Assembly (NCBI RefSeq): GCF_016907795.1
Contig: NZ_JAFBCR010000001.1
Location: 2,604,001 to 2,668,000 of the forward strand
Direction of reading: 5' to 3'
DNA length: 64,000 nucleotides
From: Kocuria palustris
Lineage (GTDB): Bacteria; Actinomycetota; Actinomycetes; Actinomycetales; Micrococcaceae
Below, one piece after another: positions 38,700 through 49,362 of this stretch (position 1 is the stretch's first letter; each line of letters begins with the position of its first letter). The translations under genes were made by a program, and so were the position numbers. Under the pieces are notes generated by a model that did not search any database, was not told where the DNA came from, and was given only the letters and a program-made list of their open reading frames with translations.

Positions 38700-39224
38700 A
38701 TGTCCGAGAACTCCGAGTGGTCGACCAATCGCCTCCTGTCCACGGCGGCCCGGCTCGTCGAGCACTCGTGGAACGAGCGGCTGGCGGCCCTGGGCGTGAC
38801 CCACGCCGGGTACATGGCGCTGGACGTGCTCCACGAGCACGGCACGCTGAGCCAGGCCCGGCTCGCCCAGGAGGTCCGGGTCCAGGCGCAGACCATGGGC
38901 AAGACCCTGCACCGGCTGGAGAGCCACGGGCACATCAGCCGCAGCCCCAATCTCAAGGATCGGCGCAGCCACCTGGTCTCGATCACCGAGGCGGGCCGGA
39001 ACGTCCTGGACGAGGCCTCGCGCCTGGAGGGCGAGCTGATCGACGACGGCACCCTGAGCGACGAGCAGCTGCGCCGCAGCCTGGCGCACATCATCTCCAC
39101 TCTCGGCGCCTCCCGCTGGAAGCTCGACGTCGATGCCCAGGGCGCGGTCCACGAGCTCTCCGAGGACCAGGGTGAGCGCCCTGCCGAGTCTGCTCCAGCG
39201 CCGGGGGGGTCGGAGGCGGTCTGA
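38700..39224 (+). CDS. MarR-family transcriptional regulator
   Basis: The 174-residue winged-helix protein has the MarR core, with helices around THAGYMALDVLHEHG, the recognition helix VRVQAQTMGKTLHRLESHG and wing LKDRRSHLVSITEAG. There is no Cys for redox sensing. A disordered Pro/Ser/Glu tail ends the protein. It is divergent from bcp, so autoregulation or control of bcp is possible. The ATG at 38700 is supported by the close -10 box. Confidence 0.87.
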   Translation: MSENSEWSTNRLLSTAARLVEHSWNERLAALGVTHAGYMALDVLHEHGTLSQARLAQEVRVQAQTMGKTLHRLESHGHISRSPNLKDRRSHLVSITEAGRNVLDEASRLEGELIDDGTLSDEQLRRSLAHIISTLGASRWKLDVDAQGAVHELSEDQGERPAESAPAPGGSEAV

Positions 39225-39295
39225 GGCCGCGGCGCCCGGCCGGCTCTGCGCCCCGGCGAGCGCGGCATGCGGCGTTCATGACGGTGCTCACGCAT

Positions 39296-39327
39296 AAGGG
39301 CCCGACTCCAGCTGGAGTCGGGCCCTT
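39296..39327. terminator. 32-bp perfect palindromic terminator
   Basis: Bases 39296-39311 and 39312-39327 are exact inverted copies, followed by TTTGCC on the plus strand. It lies between the MarR gene (plus) and tRNA-Lys (minus) and can serve both. Confidence 0.8.
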
Positions 39328-39338
39328 TGCCTTTCCTG

Positions 39339-39411
<73 letters not shown>

Positions 39412-39646
39412 GGGATGCGATCTGGGGGAGCGGAACGCTGCCGCCTCCCTCGATCTGCGCCGCAAGACATTACCACAGGGCGAGACTCGGACTCGCTGGA
39501 CCTCCAGGAGAGGTGCGGGGAATCCGTTTCGCGAAGCTGTGCTCCGTCGAACGACGAAGAAAAAATGTACCGGAGGTTCCCGGCGCTGTCCACTTGGTGC
39601 TCCCGGACGTGGCCTGTCTCACTATGCGGGACGGTCGTCCCGAGGA

Positions 39647-39676
39647 TTGACACGCCCTTGCGGGGCATCGGAGCAT
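39647..39676 (+). promoter_or_regulatory. putative promoter of the ilv leader
   Basis: TTGACA at 39647-39652 is followed 18 bases later by GAGCAT (39671-39676), a poor -10. The distance to the leader ATG at 39684 would suit a leaderless transcript. The upstream 39412-39646 holds nothing I can identify. Confidence 0.35.
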
Positions 39677-39683
39677 GGCCGAC

Positions 39684-39758
39684 ATGCAGTGGATCACAGC
39701 GCGCCGTCACTCGGTCATCCTGACCGGGCTGGTCGTCCCAGTCGGGCGACCGGTCTGA
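39684..39758 (+). CDS. putative ilvBNC attenuator leader peptide
   Basis: A 24-codon reading frame begins MQWITARR and continues HSVILTGLVVPVGRPV before the TGA. It contains two Ile, two Leu and five Val (nine of 24 residues), concentrated in SVILTGLVVPV. It ends 272 bases before ilvB. An in-frame ATG at 39675 could add three residues. Attenuators of this kind control ilvBNC in Corynebacterium glutamicum. Downstream inverted repeats support an attenuation mechanism, but the peptide is too short for statistical proof. Confidence 0.6.
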   Translation: MQWITARRHSVILTGLVVPVGRPV

Positions 39759-39782
39759 CGCGCGCTGAGCATCCCGCGAGCT

Positions 39783-39826
39783 GAAGGCCCCGTCGCCCGT
39801 CCGCACCAGGATGGATCGGGGCCTTC
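39783..39826 (+). promoter_or_regulatory. attenuator/terminator hairpin of the ilv leader
   Basis: GAAGGCCCCG (39783-39792) pairs exactly with CGGGGCCTTC (39817-39826). Upstream, GGTCGTCC (39731-39738) pairs with GGGCGACC (39744-39751) within the leader peptide. Alternatively GGGCGAC (39744-39750) can pair with GTCGCCC (39792-39798), a possible antiterminator that touches the terminator stem. Confidence 0.55.
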
Positions 39827-40030
39827 GCTCGTTCAGCCCGCCCGCACGATCGCCTTGGCACCCGGGGCGCCGGCGAGCGGCCGCTTCCGGAGGATGGCGA
39901 GATGCCCGAGACCTCCCGGCGCCGTCGTGCGCCAGGGGGCCGCGGGAGGCCTTCGGATCGGGGACAATGTCTGCAACGGCCGCTGGGCCGAGGACCGCAG
40001 CGCCGAGGATTCGGCACGAAGGACGATGAC

Positions 40031-41900
40031 ATGAGCAGTGGAACAGAGATCAGCCCCGCGCTGATGGCCAGTCGGCGCACGGGTGCGGGGCACCAGAAGG
40101 CGGCCTCCGACTCGGGCGTCGTCATGCCGCGGGTCATGGGGCCGAACCCCACGATCGCTCCGGAGGCGACCACCGGGTCGGGGGCGGTCATCAAGTCCCT
40201 GCAGGCGCTGGGCGTCACGGACGTCTTCGGCCTGCCGGGCGGGGCCATCCTGCCCACCTACGACCCCCTGATGGACGCCGAGGGCATCAATCACATCCTG
40301 GTCCGCCACGAGCAGGGCGCCGGGCACGCGGCCGAGGGCTACGCCATGGCCTCCGGGCGCGTGGGCGTGTGCATCGCGACCTCCGGCCCGGGTGCCACCA
40401 ACCTGGTCACCGCCCTGGCCGATGCCAACATGGACTCGATCCCCATGGTCGCGATCACCGGTCAGGTCGCCTCGAACCTGATCGGCTCGGACGCCTTCCA
40501 GGAGGCGGACATCGTGGGCATGACCATGCCGGTCACCAAGCACTCCTACCTCGTGACCGACGCCGACGAGATCCCTCGCATCATGGCCGAGGCCTTCCAC
40601 CTCGCCTCGACCGGCCGTCCCGGCCCCGTGCTGGTGGACATCGCCAAGGATGCGCAGGTCGCGTCCACGACCTTCTCCTGGCCGCCCACCCTGGACCTGG
40701 TCGGCTATCGCCCGATCGCCCGGGGCCACGCCAAGCAGATCCGCGAGGCCGCGCGCCTGATCCGCGAGGCCCGTCGTCCGGTGATCTACGCCGGCGGCGG
40801 CACGATCAAGGCGGAGGCCTCCGAGCAGCTGGCCGAGCTGGCCGAGCTCACCGGCGCCCCGGTCGTCACGACCCTCACCGCCCGCGGCGTCTTCCCGGAC
40901 TCCCACCCCCAGAACCTGGGCATGCCGGGCATGCACGGCACGGTGCCGGCCGTCTACGCCATGCAGCAGGCGGACCTGCTGATCGCCCTGGGCGCTCGGT
41001 TCGACGACCGCGTGACCGGTGTCCTCGCCTCCTTCGCCCCGAACGCCAAGGTCATCCATGCCGACGTCGACCCCGCGGAGATCTCCAAGAACCGCGTCGC
41101 CGACGTCCCGATCGTGGGCGATCTGGCCACGGTGATCCCGGATCTCTCCGAGGCGCTGCGCTCCGGCACGCAGCAGCTGCCGGACCTCGCCGACTGGTGG
41201 AAGATCCTCGACGGCGTGCGCGAGACCTACCCGCTCGGCTGGACCCCCACCGAGGACGGCCACCTCAGCCCGCAGCTCGTGATCCAGAAGATCTCGGAGC
41301 TCAGCGGACCGGAGTCGGTCTACGCCGCGGGCGTGGGCCAGCACCAGATGTGGTCCTCGCAGTTCATCCGCCACGAGCGCCCGCGCCAGTGGCTGAACTC
41401 GGCCGGACTGGGCACCATGGGCTTCGCCGTGCCGGCGGCCATGGGCGCCAAGGTCGCCGAGCCCGAGCGCACGGTGTGGGCCATCGACGGCGACGGCTGC
41501 TTCCAGATGACCAACCAGGAGCTGGCCACGTGCACGCTCAACGGGATCAACATCAAGGTCGCGGTCATCAACAACGGCTCGCTGGGCATGGTGCGGCAGT
41601 GGCAGACCCTGTTCTACGACGGCCGCTACTCGAACACCCACCTGAACACGGGCCATGACTCCCGGCGGGTCCCCGACTTCCTCAAGCTCGGCGAGGCCTA
41701 CGGCTGCGCCGTCTTCCGCTGCGAGCGGGAGGAGGACGTCGAGGAGACCATCCGCGCGGCCATGGAGGTGAACGACCGCCCGGTCGTCGTCGATTTCGTG
41801 GTCTCCGCCGACGCCATGGTGTGGCCCATGGTGCCCTCCGGCGTGGCGAACGACCTGATCCAGATCGCCCAGAACATGACGCCAGATTGGAACCAGGACG

Positions 41901-41908
<8 letters not shown>
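40031..41908 (+). CDS. ilvB: acetolactate synthase large subunit
   Basis: This ThDP/FAD enzyme makes acetolactate and acetohydroxybutyrate, the first common step of valine, leucine and isoleucine synthesis. The 625-residue protein has [12 protein letters not shown], the ThDP-activating Glu94 ([12 protein letters not shown]), and the [11 protein letters not shown] metal/ThDP motif. The N-terminal ~55 residues before the domain are polar. The ATG at 40031 follows AAGGA; an earlier in-frame ATG (39902) is less likely because it lies close behind the leader hairpin. ilvN overlaps its end by eight bases. Confidence 0.95.
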
Positions 41909-43563
<1,655 letters not shown>

Positions 43564-43582
43564 TCCGCGCAGCACCTCATCA

Positions 43583-43624
43583 CGACGGCGGCCTCCCCTC
43601 CATCAGGAGGGGAGGCCGCCGTCG
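43583..43624. terminator. bidirectional terminator between ilvC and the AIM24 gene
   Basis: A perfect 19-bp stem (43583-43601 with 43606-43624) with loop ATCA sits between convergent genes. Its CGACGG..CCTCCC sequence resembles the mqo terminator at 34594. Confidence 0.85.
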
Positions 43625-43640
43625 CGCTGTGCGCAGCCGA

Positions 43641-44312
43641 TCAGCTGCCGGTGGTGATCACCGGAACGCCCTCGGAGGGCTGGACGACCACGAAGCCGGG
43701 GCCGTGGAAGGCCAGCTGGAAGGCCTCCCCGGATCCGCCGCGGAACATGCCCGAGAAGTTGAAGTCGTTCTTGATGGACGGCGCCAGGTTGGTGGACCAG
43801 CACACCGCGGCCTGGGGATCCACGAAGGTGGGCTGCGTCGAGGCATCCAGGACCATGGGCTCGCCGTCGCAGCACACGGCGATGAAGCCGTGACCGGACA
43901 GCTCGAGGTTGAACAGGCCGCCGGCCATGAAGCCCGCGCCCTGGATGCGCTTGATGTCCCAGTTCAGGGAGCCGTCGAAGGCCAGCAGGGAGTCGGAGTC
44001 GACCGTGATGGCCTCGCCCTCGAGCTGGATCAGGAAGATGTTGCGCGCCTGGCGCGCGAAGAAGACCTCGCCCTGGCCGGAGACGCGCATCATGGCCCCG
44101 CCCTCGCTGGTCATGGCCTTCTTGAGGAACTTGCCCAGGGAGCCGGAGCCCTCGTGGGTGAAGGTCATCTGCCCCTGATAGGCCACCATGGCGCCCTTGG
44201 TGGCGATGATGTCCTGGGACATGTTGACCCGGAGCATCTTGGAGGACTGCAGGGCCCACTGGTCCTGCGTCTCGCGCTCCATGTGATCCGGGGCGAACAG
44301 TTCGCTGCGCAT
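43641..44312 (-). CDS. AIM24 family protein
   Basis: This 223-residue protein of the AIM24/TIGR00266 family is predicted to be all-beta, with repeated Gly-rich strands such as AMVAYQGQMTFTHEGSG and TSEGGAMMRVSGQGEVFFA. The yeast member is a mitochondrial inner-membrane protein; the bacterial role is unknown. The ATG at 44312 follows GAAAGG. It is divergent from metG across an AT-rich segment. The gene interrupts an otherwise amino acid synthesis region and shows no other link to it. Confidence 0.82.
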   Translation of the reverse strand: MRSELFAPDHMERETQDQWALQSSKMLRVNMSQDIIATKGAMVAYQGQMTFTHEGSGSLGKFLKKAMTSEGGAMMRVSGQGEVFFARQARNIFLIQLEGEAITVDSDSLLAFDGSLNWDIKRIQGAGFMAGGLFNLELSGHGFIAVCCDGEPMVLDASTQPTFVDPQAAVCWSTNLAPSIKNDFNFSGMFRGGSGEAFQLAFHGPGFVVVQPSEGVPVITTGS

Positions 44313-44381
44313 CGCGTGCCTTTCGTGCTGGGAGACGCCCGACGGTCGCGGGCCTGATCAGCGTCTCACATGAAATTGCTT

Positions 44382-44393
44382 AAGTGAATACTT
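44382..44393. promoter_or_regulatory. AT-rich inverted repeat in the AIM24-metG divergent region
   Basis: AAGT-GAAT-ACTT lies in the AT-rich stretch 44370-44395, unusual in this GC-rich window. It could be an operator for the AIM24 gene; no protein can be named. Confidence 0.3.
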
Positions 44394-44464
44394 GACGGGA
44401 TCGTGGCCGCTCCGTGTCGGGGCGGGCACGGCGCCGGCGGTGGGGCGGGCGCGGTCGTCGCCGC

Positions 44465-44470
44465 TACGAT
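44465..44470 (+). promoter_or_regulatory. -10 box of metG, probably leaderless
   Basis: TACGAT lies 7 bases before the GTG at 44478. An in-frame ATG at 44469 overlaps the box and is unlikely to be transcribed. Confidence 0.6.
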
Positions 44471-44477
44471 GGTCCGC

Positions 44478-46076
44478 GTGACTTCTGAGCAGACTGCCGA
44501 CGTGAGCGCCGAGACCCCCGAGCCCGAGACCGTGACCAGCGCGCGACCGGCGTTCTACCTCACGACCGCCATCTCGTACCCCAATGGGGCGCCGCACATC
44601 GGGCACGCCTACGAGGCCATCGCCGCGGATGTCCTGGCCCGGTTCAAGCGCCTGGACGGCTATGACGTCCGCTTCCTGACCGGCACCGACGAGCACGGCC
44701 AGAAGATGCAGCAGACCGCCGACCGCGAGGGCATCGCGCCCAAGCAGCTCGCCGATCGCAACGCGGCCGCGTTCCGGTCCATGGACGACATGCTCCAGGT
44801 CTCCTACGACCGCTTCATCCGCACCACGGATGCGGATCACTACGAGGCCTCGCAGGAGATCTGGCGGCGCATGGAGGCCAACGGGGACATCTACCTGGAC
44901 TCGTACTCGGGGTGGTACTCGGTGCGCGACGAGGCCTACTACGCCGAGGACGAGACCGAGGTCGTCGACGGCGTGCGCCTGTCCAAGGGCACTGGCACGG
45001 AGCTGACCTGGACCGAGGAGTCCTCCTACTTCTTCCGGCTCTCCGCCTATCAGGACCGTCTGCTGGCCCTCTACGAGGACGGGCTGGTGGGCCCGCAGTC
45101 GCGCAGCAACGAGGTCGCTGAATTCGTGCGCGGCGGACTGCGCGACCTGTCGATCTCGCGGACCACCTTCGACTGGGGCGTCCCCGTGCCCGGGGACCCG
45201 GATCACGTCATGTACGTGTGGGTGGACGCCCTGACCAACTACCTGACGGGTGTGGGCTACCCGGATGTCGACGGCGAGCTCTTCCAGAAGTTCTGGCCGG
45301 CGGACGTGCACATCATCGGCAAGGACATCATCCGCTTCCACTCGGTCTACTGGCCGGCCTTCCTGATGTCGGCCGGACTGCCGGTCCCGCGGAAGGTCTT
45401 CGGGCACGGCTTCCTGTTCAACCAGGGCGAGAAGATGTCCAAGTCCGTGGGCAACGTGATCGACCCGCAGTCGCTGGTCAGCGCCTACGGCCTCGACGCC
45501 CTGCGCTTCTTCCTCATGCGCGAGGTCCCCTTCGGACAGGACGGCTCGTACTCGCACGAGGCGATCGTCTCGCGCATCGATTCGGACCTGTCGAATGACC
45601 TCGGCAACCTGGCTCAGCGCTCGCTGTCCATGGTGGCCAAGAATCTCGAGGGTCGCGCCCCGCAGCCGGGCGAGCTCACGGCCGAGGACCGCCAGATCCT
45701 CGACGACGCCCACGCCCTGCTGCCGCAGGTCCGCGAGGCCTTCGACGCGCTCCAGTTCCATCGCGGTCTGGAGCAGATCTGGAAGGTCGTGGCGCAGTGC
45801 AACCGCTACTTCAGCTCGCAGGAGCCGTGGGTGCTGCGCAAGACCGATCCCGAGCGCATGGCCACGGTGCTGTGGTCCACGCTCGAGGTCGTGCGCACGG
45901 TCGCGGTGCTGGTCCAGCCCGTCATGCCCGGATCGGCCGCACGCCTGCTCGACGCGCTCGGGCAGGAAGCGCAGGACCGCGAGTTCACCGCGCTGTCGCG
46001 CGAGCTCGTGCCCGGCGCACCGCTGCCCAAGCCCACGCCGGTCTTCCCGCGCTACGAGGAGCCCTCGAAGGAGTGA
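44478..46076 (+). CDS. metG: methionyl-tRNA synthetase
   Basis: MetRS charges tRNA-Met. The class I signature HIGH is at residues 40-43 (PHIGH) and KMSKS at 319-323. The connective domain ([13 protein letters not shown] ... SYFFRLS) has no Cys pairs, so this is the zinc-free type common in actinobacteria; no C-terminal dimerisation domain is present. The protein has 532 residues. GTG 44478 is chosen from the close -10 box over the ATG at 44469. Confidence 0.95.
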   Translation: MTSEQTADVSAETPEPETVTSARPAFYLTTAISYPNGAPHIGHAYEAIAADVLARFKRLDGYDVRFLTGTDEHGQKMQQTADREGIAPKQLADRNAAAFRSMDDMLQVSYDRFIRTTDADHYEASQEIWRRMEANGDIYLDSYSGWYSVRDEAYYAEDETEVVDGVRLSKGTGTELTWTEESSYFFRLSAYQDRLLALYEDGLVGPQSRSNEVAEFVRGGLRDLSISRTTFDWGVPVPGDPDHVMYVWVDALTNYLTGVGYPDVDGELFQKFWPADVHIIGKDIIRFHSVYWPAFLMSAGLPVPRKVFGHGFLFNQGEKMSKSVGNVIDPQSLVSAYGLDALRFFLMREVPFGQDGSYSHEAIVSRIDSDLSNDLGNLAQRSLSMVAKNLEGRAPQPGELTAEDRQILDDAHALLPQVREAFDALQFHRGLEQIWKVVAQCNRYFSSQEPWVLRKTDPERMATVLWSTLEVVRTVAVLVQPVMPGSAARLLDALGQEAQDREFTALSRELVPGAPLPKPTPVFPRYEEPSKE

Positions 46077-46105
46077 GCGCCCTGCCTGCCCGCAACGTGG
46101 ACGTT

Positions 46106-46124
46106 CGTCTCACATCATGAGATG
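46106..46124. promoter_or_regulatory. inverted-repeat operator upstream of leuB
   Basis: CGTCTCA-CATCAT-GAGATG lies 37 bases upstream of the leuB -10 box. The arms and spacing match the site at 55919 next to the IclR regulator, suggesting control by the same protein. The position upstream of the core promoter would suit activation. Confidence 0.6.
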
Positions 46125-46160
46125 ACGTCGCGGGCCGGGGACGGCGGGCCCGCGCCGTCG

Positions 46161-46166
46161 TATCGT
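46161..46166 (+). promoter_or_regulatory. -10 box of leuB, near-leaderless
   Basis: TATCGT lies 7 bases before the ATG at 46174. GAGGGG in between could also act as a weak ribosome binding site for a short leader. Confidence 0.55.
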
Positions 46167-46173
46167 GAGGGGC

Positions 46174-47253
46174 ATGACCGCGCAGAACACCGTCACCGCC
46201 TCATCCGCCTCCCACCGCATCGCCGTGATCCCCGGGGACGGAATCGGCCCGGAGGTCGTCGCCCAGTCGCAGAAGGTGCTGGCGGCGGTGTGCGCCCCGG
46301 CAGGGATCGAGCTGCAGGAGACCAGCTTCCCGCTGGGCGCCGAGCACTGGCTGGCCACGGGGGAGACCCTGCCGGATGAGACGCTCGAGCAGCTGCGCGG
46401 CTATGACGCCATCCTCTTCGGCGCTGTGGGCGCGGCTCCTGGCGACAAGCGGATCCCGTCGGGGATCATCGAGCGCGAGATGCTGCTGAAGATGCGCTTC
46501 AGCCTGGACCACTACATCAACCTGCGCCCGTCGGAGCTGTTCCCCGGCGCGGTCTCTCCGCTGAGCGACCCCGGGAACATCGACTTCGTCGTGGTCCGGG
46601 AGGGCACCGAGGGCCCGTACACCGGCAACGGCGGTGCGCTGCGCGAGGGCACCGATCAGGAGATCGCCACGGAGGTCTCGATCAACACCGCCCACGGCGT
46701 GCAGCGCCTGGTGCGCTACGCCTTCGAGCTGGCGGCCGAGCGGCCCCGGCACAAGCTGACGCTCGTGCACAAGCACAACGTCCTGGTCCACTCCGGGCGC
46801 CTCTACCAGCGCACGGTGGATGCGATCGCCCAGGAGTTCCCGGCGGTCGAGGTCGACTACATGCACATCGACGCCGCGACCATCCACATGACCGTGGATC
46901 CGGCTCGATTCGACGTCATCGTCACGGACAACCTCTTCGGCGACATCATCACCGACCTCGCCGGCGCCGTCTCCGGCGGCATCGGCCTGGCTCCCTGCGG
47001 CAACATCAATGCCGCTCGCACCGCGCCGTCCATGTTCGAGCCCGTCCACGGCTCGGCCCCGGATATCGCCGGACAGGGCATCGCCGACCCCACCGCCTCG
47101 ATCCTGGCGGGGGCCATGATGCTGGATCACCTGGGACACCCCCAGCAGGCCCAGCAGATCCGCGACGCCGTGCGCCGCGACCTGGAGGCCTCCGGCTCGC
47201 AGCGCCGCAGCACCGAGCAGATCGGCGACGCGGTCGTCGCCGCCCTGGCCTGA
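46174..47253 (+). CDS. leuB: 3-isopropylmalate dehydrogenase
   Basis: LeuB performs the NAD-dependent oxidative decarboxylation step of leucine synthesis. The 359-residue protein has [14 protein letters not shown], the substrate arginines in [15 protein letters not shown], the catalytic Lys/Asp region ([24 protein letters not shown]) and [15 protein letters not shown]. The ATG at 46174 is supported by the -10 box; the in-frame GTG at 46165 overlaps that box. It is probably regulated through the inverted repeat at 46106. Confidence 0.95.
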   Translation: MTAQNTVTASSASHRIAVIPGDGIGPEVVAQSQKVLAAVCAPAGIELQETSFPLGAEHWLATGETLPDETLEQLRGYDAILFGAVGAAPGDKRIPSGIIEREMLLKMRFSLDHYINLRPSELFPGAVSPLSDPGNIDFVVVREGTEGPYTGNGGALREGTDQEIATEVSINTAHGVQRLVRYAFELAAERPRHKLTLVHKHNVLVHSGRLYQRTVDAIAQEFPAVEVDYMHIDAATIHMTVDPARFDVIVTDNLFGDIITDLAGAVSGGIGLAPCGNINAARTAPSMFEPVHGSAPDIAGQGIADPTASILAGAMMLDHLGHPQQAQQIRDAVRRDLEASGSQRRSTEQIGDAVVAALA

Positions 47254-47265
47254 TCGGGCCAGGGC
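47242..47265 (+). terminator. hairpin spanning the leuB stop codon
   Basis: GCCCTGGCC (47242-47250) pairs with GGCCAGGGC (47257-47265) around TGATCG, which contains the leuB stop. It is a probable terminator or 3'-end stabiliser between leuB and ilvE. Confidence 0.6.
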
Positions 47266-47351
47266 TCCCGCACCACCAGCACACAGGCTCTCCGGCTCCC
47301 GAGCCGGGCGCAGGCCGCGCGCGCAGCCGCGGCAGAATCGACGGAACCGAC

Positions 47352-48449
47352 ATGAGCATCGACTTCCAGCGCACCCCGAACCCGAATCCGGCCACCGCCC
47401 AGCAGCGCGAGGAGATCCTGGCCGCGCCCGGCTTCGGGCAGCACTTCACCGATCACATGGTCACGATCGAGTGGACCGGCGACGTCGAGTCGGGCGAGGG
47501 CTCGTGGGGCACCCCGCACCTGCAGCCCTACGGGCCGCTCCAGCTCGACCCGGCGGCCGCCGTGCTGCACTACGGGCAGGAGATCTTCGAGGGGCTGAAG
47601 GCCTACCGGCACGACGACGGCTCCGTATGGACCTTCCGCCCCGAGTCCAACGCGAGCCGGCTGCGCCGCTCCGCCCAGCGGCTGGTCATGCCCGAGCTGC
47701 CCGAGGAGCTCTTCCTGGCCTCCCTGCGCGAGCTCGTGAGCGCCGATCAGGACTGGGTGCCCTCGGGGGACGGGCAGTCGCTGTACCTGCGCCCGTTCAT
47801 GATCGCCACGGAGTCCTACCTGGGGGTCCGGCCCGCGCGCCGCTACCTGTTCTGCGTGATCGCCTCTCCGGCGGGCTCCTACTTCGGCACGGTCGACACC
47901 GTCGACATCTGGCTGTCCCAGGACTACGCCCGCGCGGGCGTGGGCGGGACCGGCTCGGCCAAGTGCGGCGGCAACTACGCGGCCTCGCTGATCGCCCAGA
48001 TGGAGGGCGAGGCCCACGGCTGCGCCCAGGTGCTGTTCACCGATCCGAACCGCGATCACGCGGTCGAGGAGCTCGGCGGCATGAACGTGTTCTTCGTCTT
48101 CGACGACGACCGCCTGGTGACCCCCGAGCTGACCGGGACCATCCTGGAGGGCGTGACCCGCTCGTCGATCATCGAGCTGGCCGAGGCCCGCGGGATGACG
48201 GTCGAGCAGCGACGATTCACGCTCGACGAGTGGCGCGAGGGCGTGCGCAGCGGGCACCTCACGGAGGTCTTCGCCTGCGGCACCGCCGCGGTCATCTCCC
48301 CGGTCGGTCGGCTGATCTCGCCCCAGGAGGCCATCGGCCCGGACGACGCCCGGCCCGGAGAGGTCACCATGGCCCTGCGCGAGCAGCTGCTCGGCATCCA
48401 GACCGGCGCTGTGGAGGACACCCGCGGCTGGACGTCCCGGCTGGCCTGA
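47352..48449 (+). CDS. ilvE: branched-chain amino acid aminotransferase
   Basis: IlvE is the PLP enzyme that makes valine, leucine and isoleucine from their keto acids. The 365-residue class IV aminotransferase carries the PLP-binding Lys204 in SAKCGGNYAAS, as well as LHYGQEIFEGLKAYR and FACGTAAVISPVG. Start ATG 47352 gives the standard length. It follows leuB by 98 bases and ends at a strong terminator. Confidence 0.95.
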   Translation: MSIDFQRTPNPNPATAQQREEILAAPGFGQHFTDHMVTIEWTGDVESGEGSWGTPHLQPYGPLQLDPAAAVLHYGQEIFEGLKAYRHDDGSVWTFRPESNASRLRRSAQRLVMPELPEELFLASLRELVSADQDWVPSGDGQSLYLRPFMIATESYLGVRPARRYLFCVIASPAGSYFGTVDTVDIWLSQDYARAGVGGTGSAKCGGNYAASLIAQMEGEAHGCAQVLFTDPNRDHAVEELGGMNVFFVFDDDRLVTPELTGTILEGVTRSSIIELAEARGMTVEQRRFTLDEWREGVRSGHLTEVFACGTAAVISPVGRLISPQEAIGPDDARPGEVTMALREQLLGIQTGAVEDTRGWTSRLA

Positions 48450-48462
48450 GCCGACGGCGGCC

Positions 48463-48510
48463 GCAGCGCCCCGGAAGCCCCCGCGCGAGCGGGCGGTCCC
48501 GGGGCGCTGC
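48463..48510 (+). terminator. terminator after ilvE
   Basis: A perfect 12-bp stem (48463-48474 with 48499-48510) encloses a GC-rich inner hairpin 14 bases after the ilvE stop. Confidence 0.7.
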
Positions 48511-48528
48511 TGCGTCGGGGGCGGGGCT

Positions 48529-48534
48529 TAGGCT
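48529..48534 (+). promoter_or_regulatory. -10 box, probably leaderless
   Basis: TAGGCT lies 6 bases before the ATG at 48541. Confidence 0.6.
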
Positions 48535-48540
48535 GAGAGC

Positions 48541-49317
48541 ATGCGCATCAGCCGATTCACCGTCGAGAACGAGATCCACTACGGCGTCGTCCAGGGCGAG
48601 GGGGAGGACCAGGTCGTGGTCCCCATCGCCGGCGACCCCTTCTACAACGGCATCCAGCCGATCGAGGGCGCGTCGTGGAAGGCGCAGGACGTCCGCCTGC
48701 TGGCTCCCGTGATCCCGCGCTCCAAGATCGTGTGCGTGGGGCGCAACTACGCCGACCACGCCGCGGAGATGGGCAACGAGCTGCCCACCAGCCCCATGCT
48801 GTTCTTCAAGCCGAACACCTCCGTGGTGGGCCCCGGCGACCCCGTCACGCTGCCGTCGTGGACCGAGCGCGTGTCCTACGAGGCCGAGCTGGCCGTGGTC
48901 ATCGGCCGGATCTGCAAGGACGTCCCGGCGGAGAAGGCCGATGAGGTCATCTTCGGCTACACCGCCGCCAACGACCTCACCGCCCGCGACGCCCAGGAGA
49001 CCGACGGCCAGTGGGCCCGCGCCAAGGGCTTCGACGGCTCGTGCCCGCTGGGCCCGTGGATCGAGACCGAGCTGGACCCCTCTGACCTGCGCATCGCCTC
49101 GCGCGTGGACGGGCAGACCAAGCAGGACTCCTCGACCGCCCAGATGGTCTTCTCGGTCGCCGAGATCATCGCCTACGCCTCCGCGGCGTTCACGCTGCTG
49201 CCCGGCGACGTCATCCTCACCGGAACCCCGGCGGGCGTGGGCCAGGTGGATGAGGGGGATCGGATCGAGGTCGAGGTCGAGGGCATCGGCACCCTGGCCA
49301 CCGTGCTGCGCCGCTGA
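48541..49317 (+). CDS. fumarylacetoacetate hydrolase-family protein
   Basis: The 258-residue FAH-family protein contains VCVGRNYADHAAEMG, FFKPNTSVVGPGDPV and the metal-site segment YEAELAVVIGR, then TAANDLTARDAQ. Members hydrolyse or decarboxylate 2-oxo acids (FAHD1-like oxaloacetate decarboxylase, acylpyruvase, or 2-hydroxyhepta-diene-dioate isomerase). The substrate cannot be fixed. The location just before gltX is conserved in mycobacteria (Rv2993c-gltX). Confidence 0.88.
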   Translation: MRISRFTVENEIHYGVVQGEGEDQVVVPIAGDPFYNGIQPIEGASWKAQDVRLLAPVIPRSKIVCVGRNYADHAAEMGNELPTSPMLFFKPNTSVVGPGDPVTLPSWTERVSYEAELAVVIGRICKDVPAEKADEVIFGYTAANDLTARDAQETDGQWARAKGFDGSCPLGPWIETELDPSDLRIASRVDGQTKQDSSTAQMVFSVAEIIAYASAAFTLLPGDVILTGTPAGVGQVDEGDRIEVEVEGIGTLATVLRR

Positions 49318-49347
49318 CCCGGGGCTGAGCCAGGCGGCGTCGGCGCC

Positions 49348-49353
49348 TAGACT
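49348..49353 (+). promoter_or_regulatory. -10 box of gltX, near-leaderless
   Basis: TAGACT lies 9 bases before the ATG at 49363 without a ribosome binding site. Confidence 0.55.
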
Positions 49354-49362
49354 GGGTTCATC

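Noticed and set aside
39412-39646. Possible gene in the gap between tRNA-Lys and the ilv leader
   Set aside because: Several short frames exist but none has a motif, a ribosome binding site or plausible composition; I see nothing supportable here.
44313-44477. SAM riboswitch or T-box upstream of metG
   Set aside because: The promoter box sits 7 bases before the start codon, leaving no room for a structured leader on the metG transcript.
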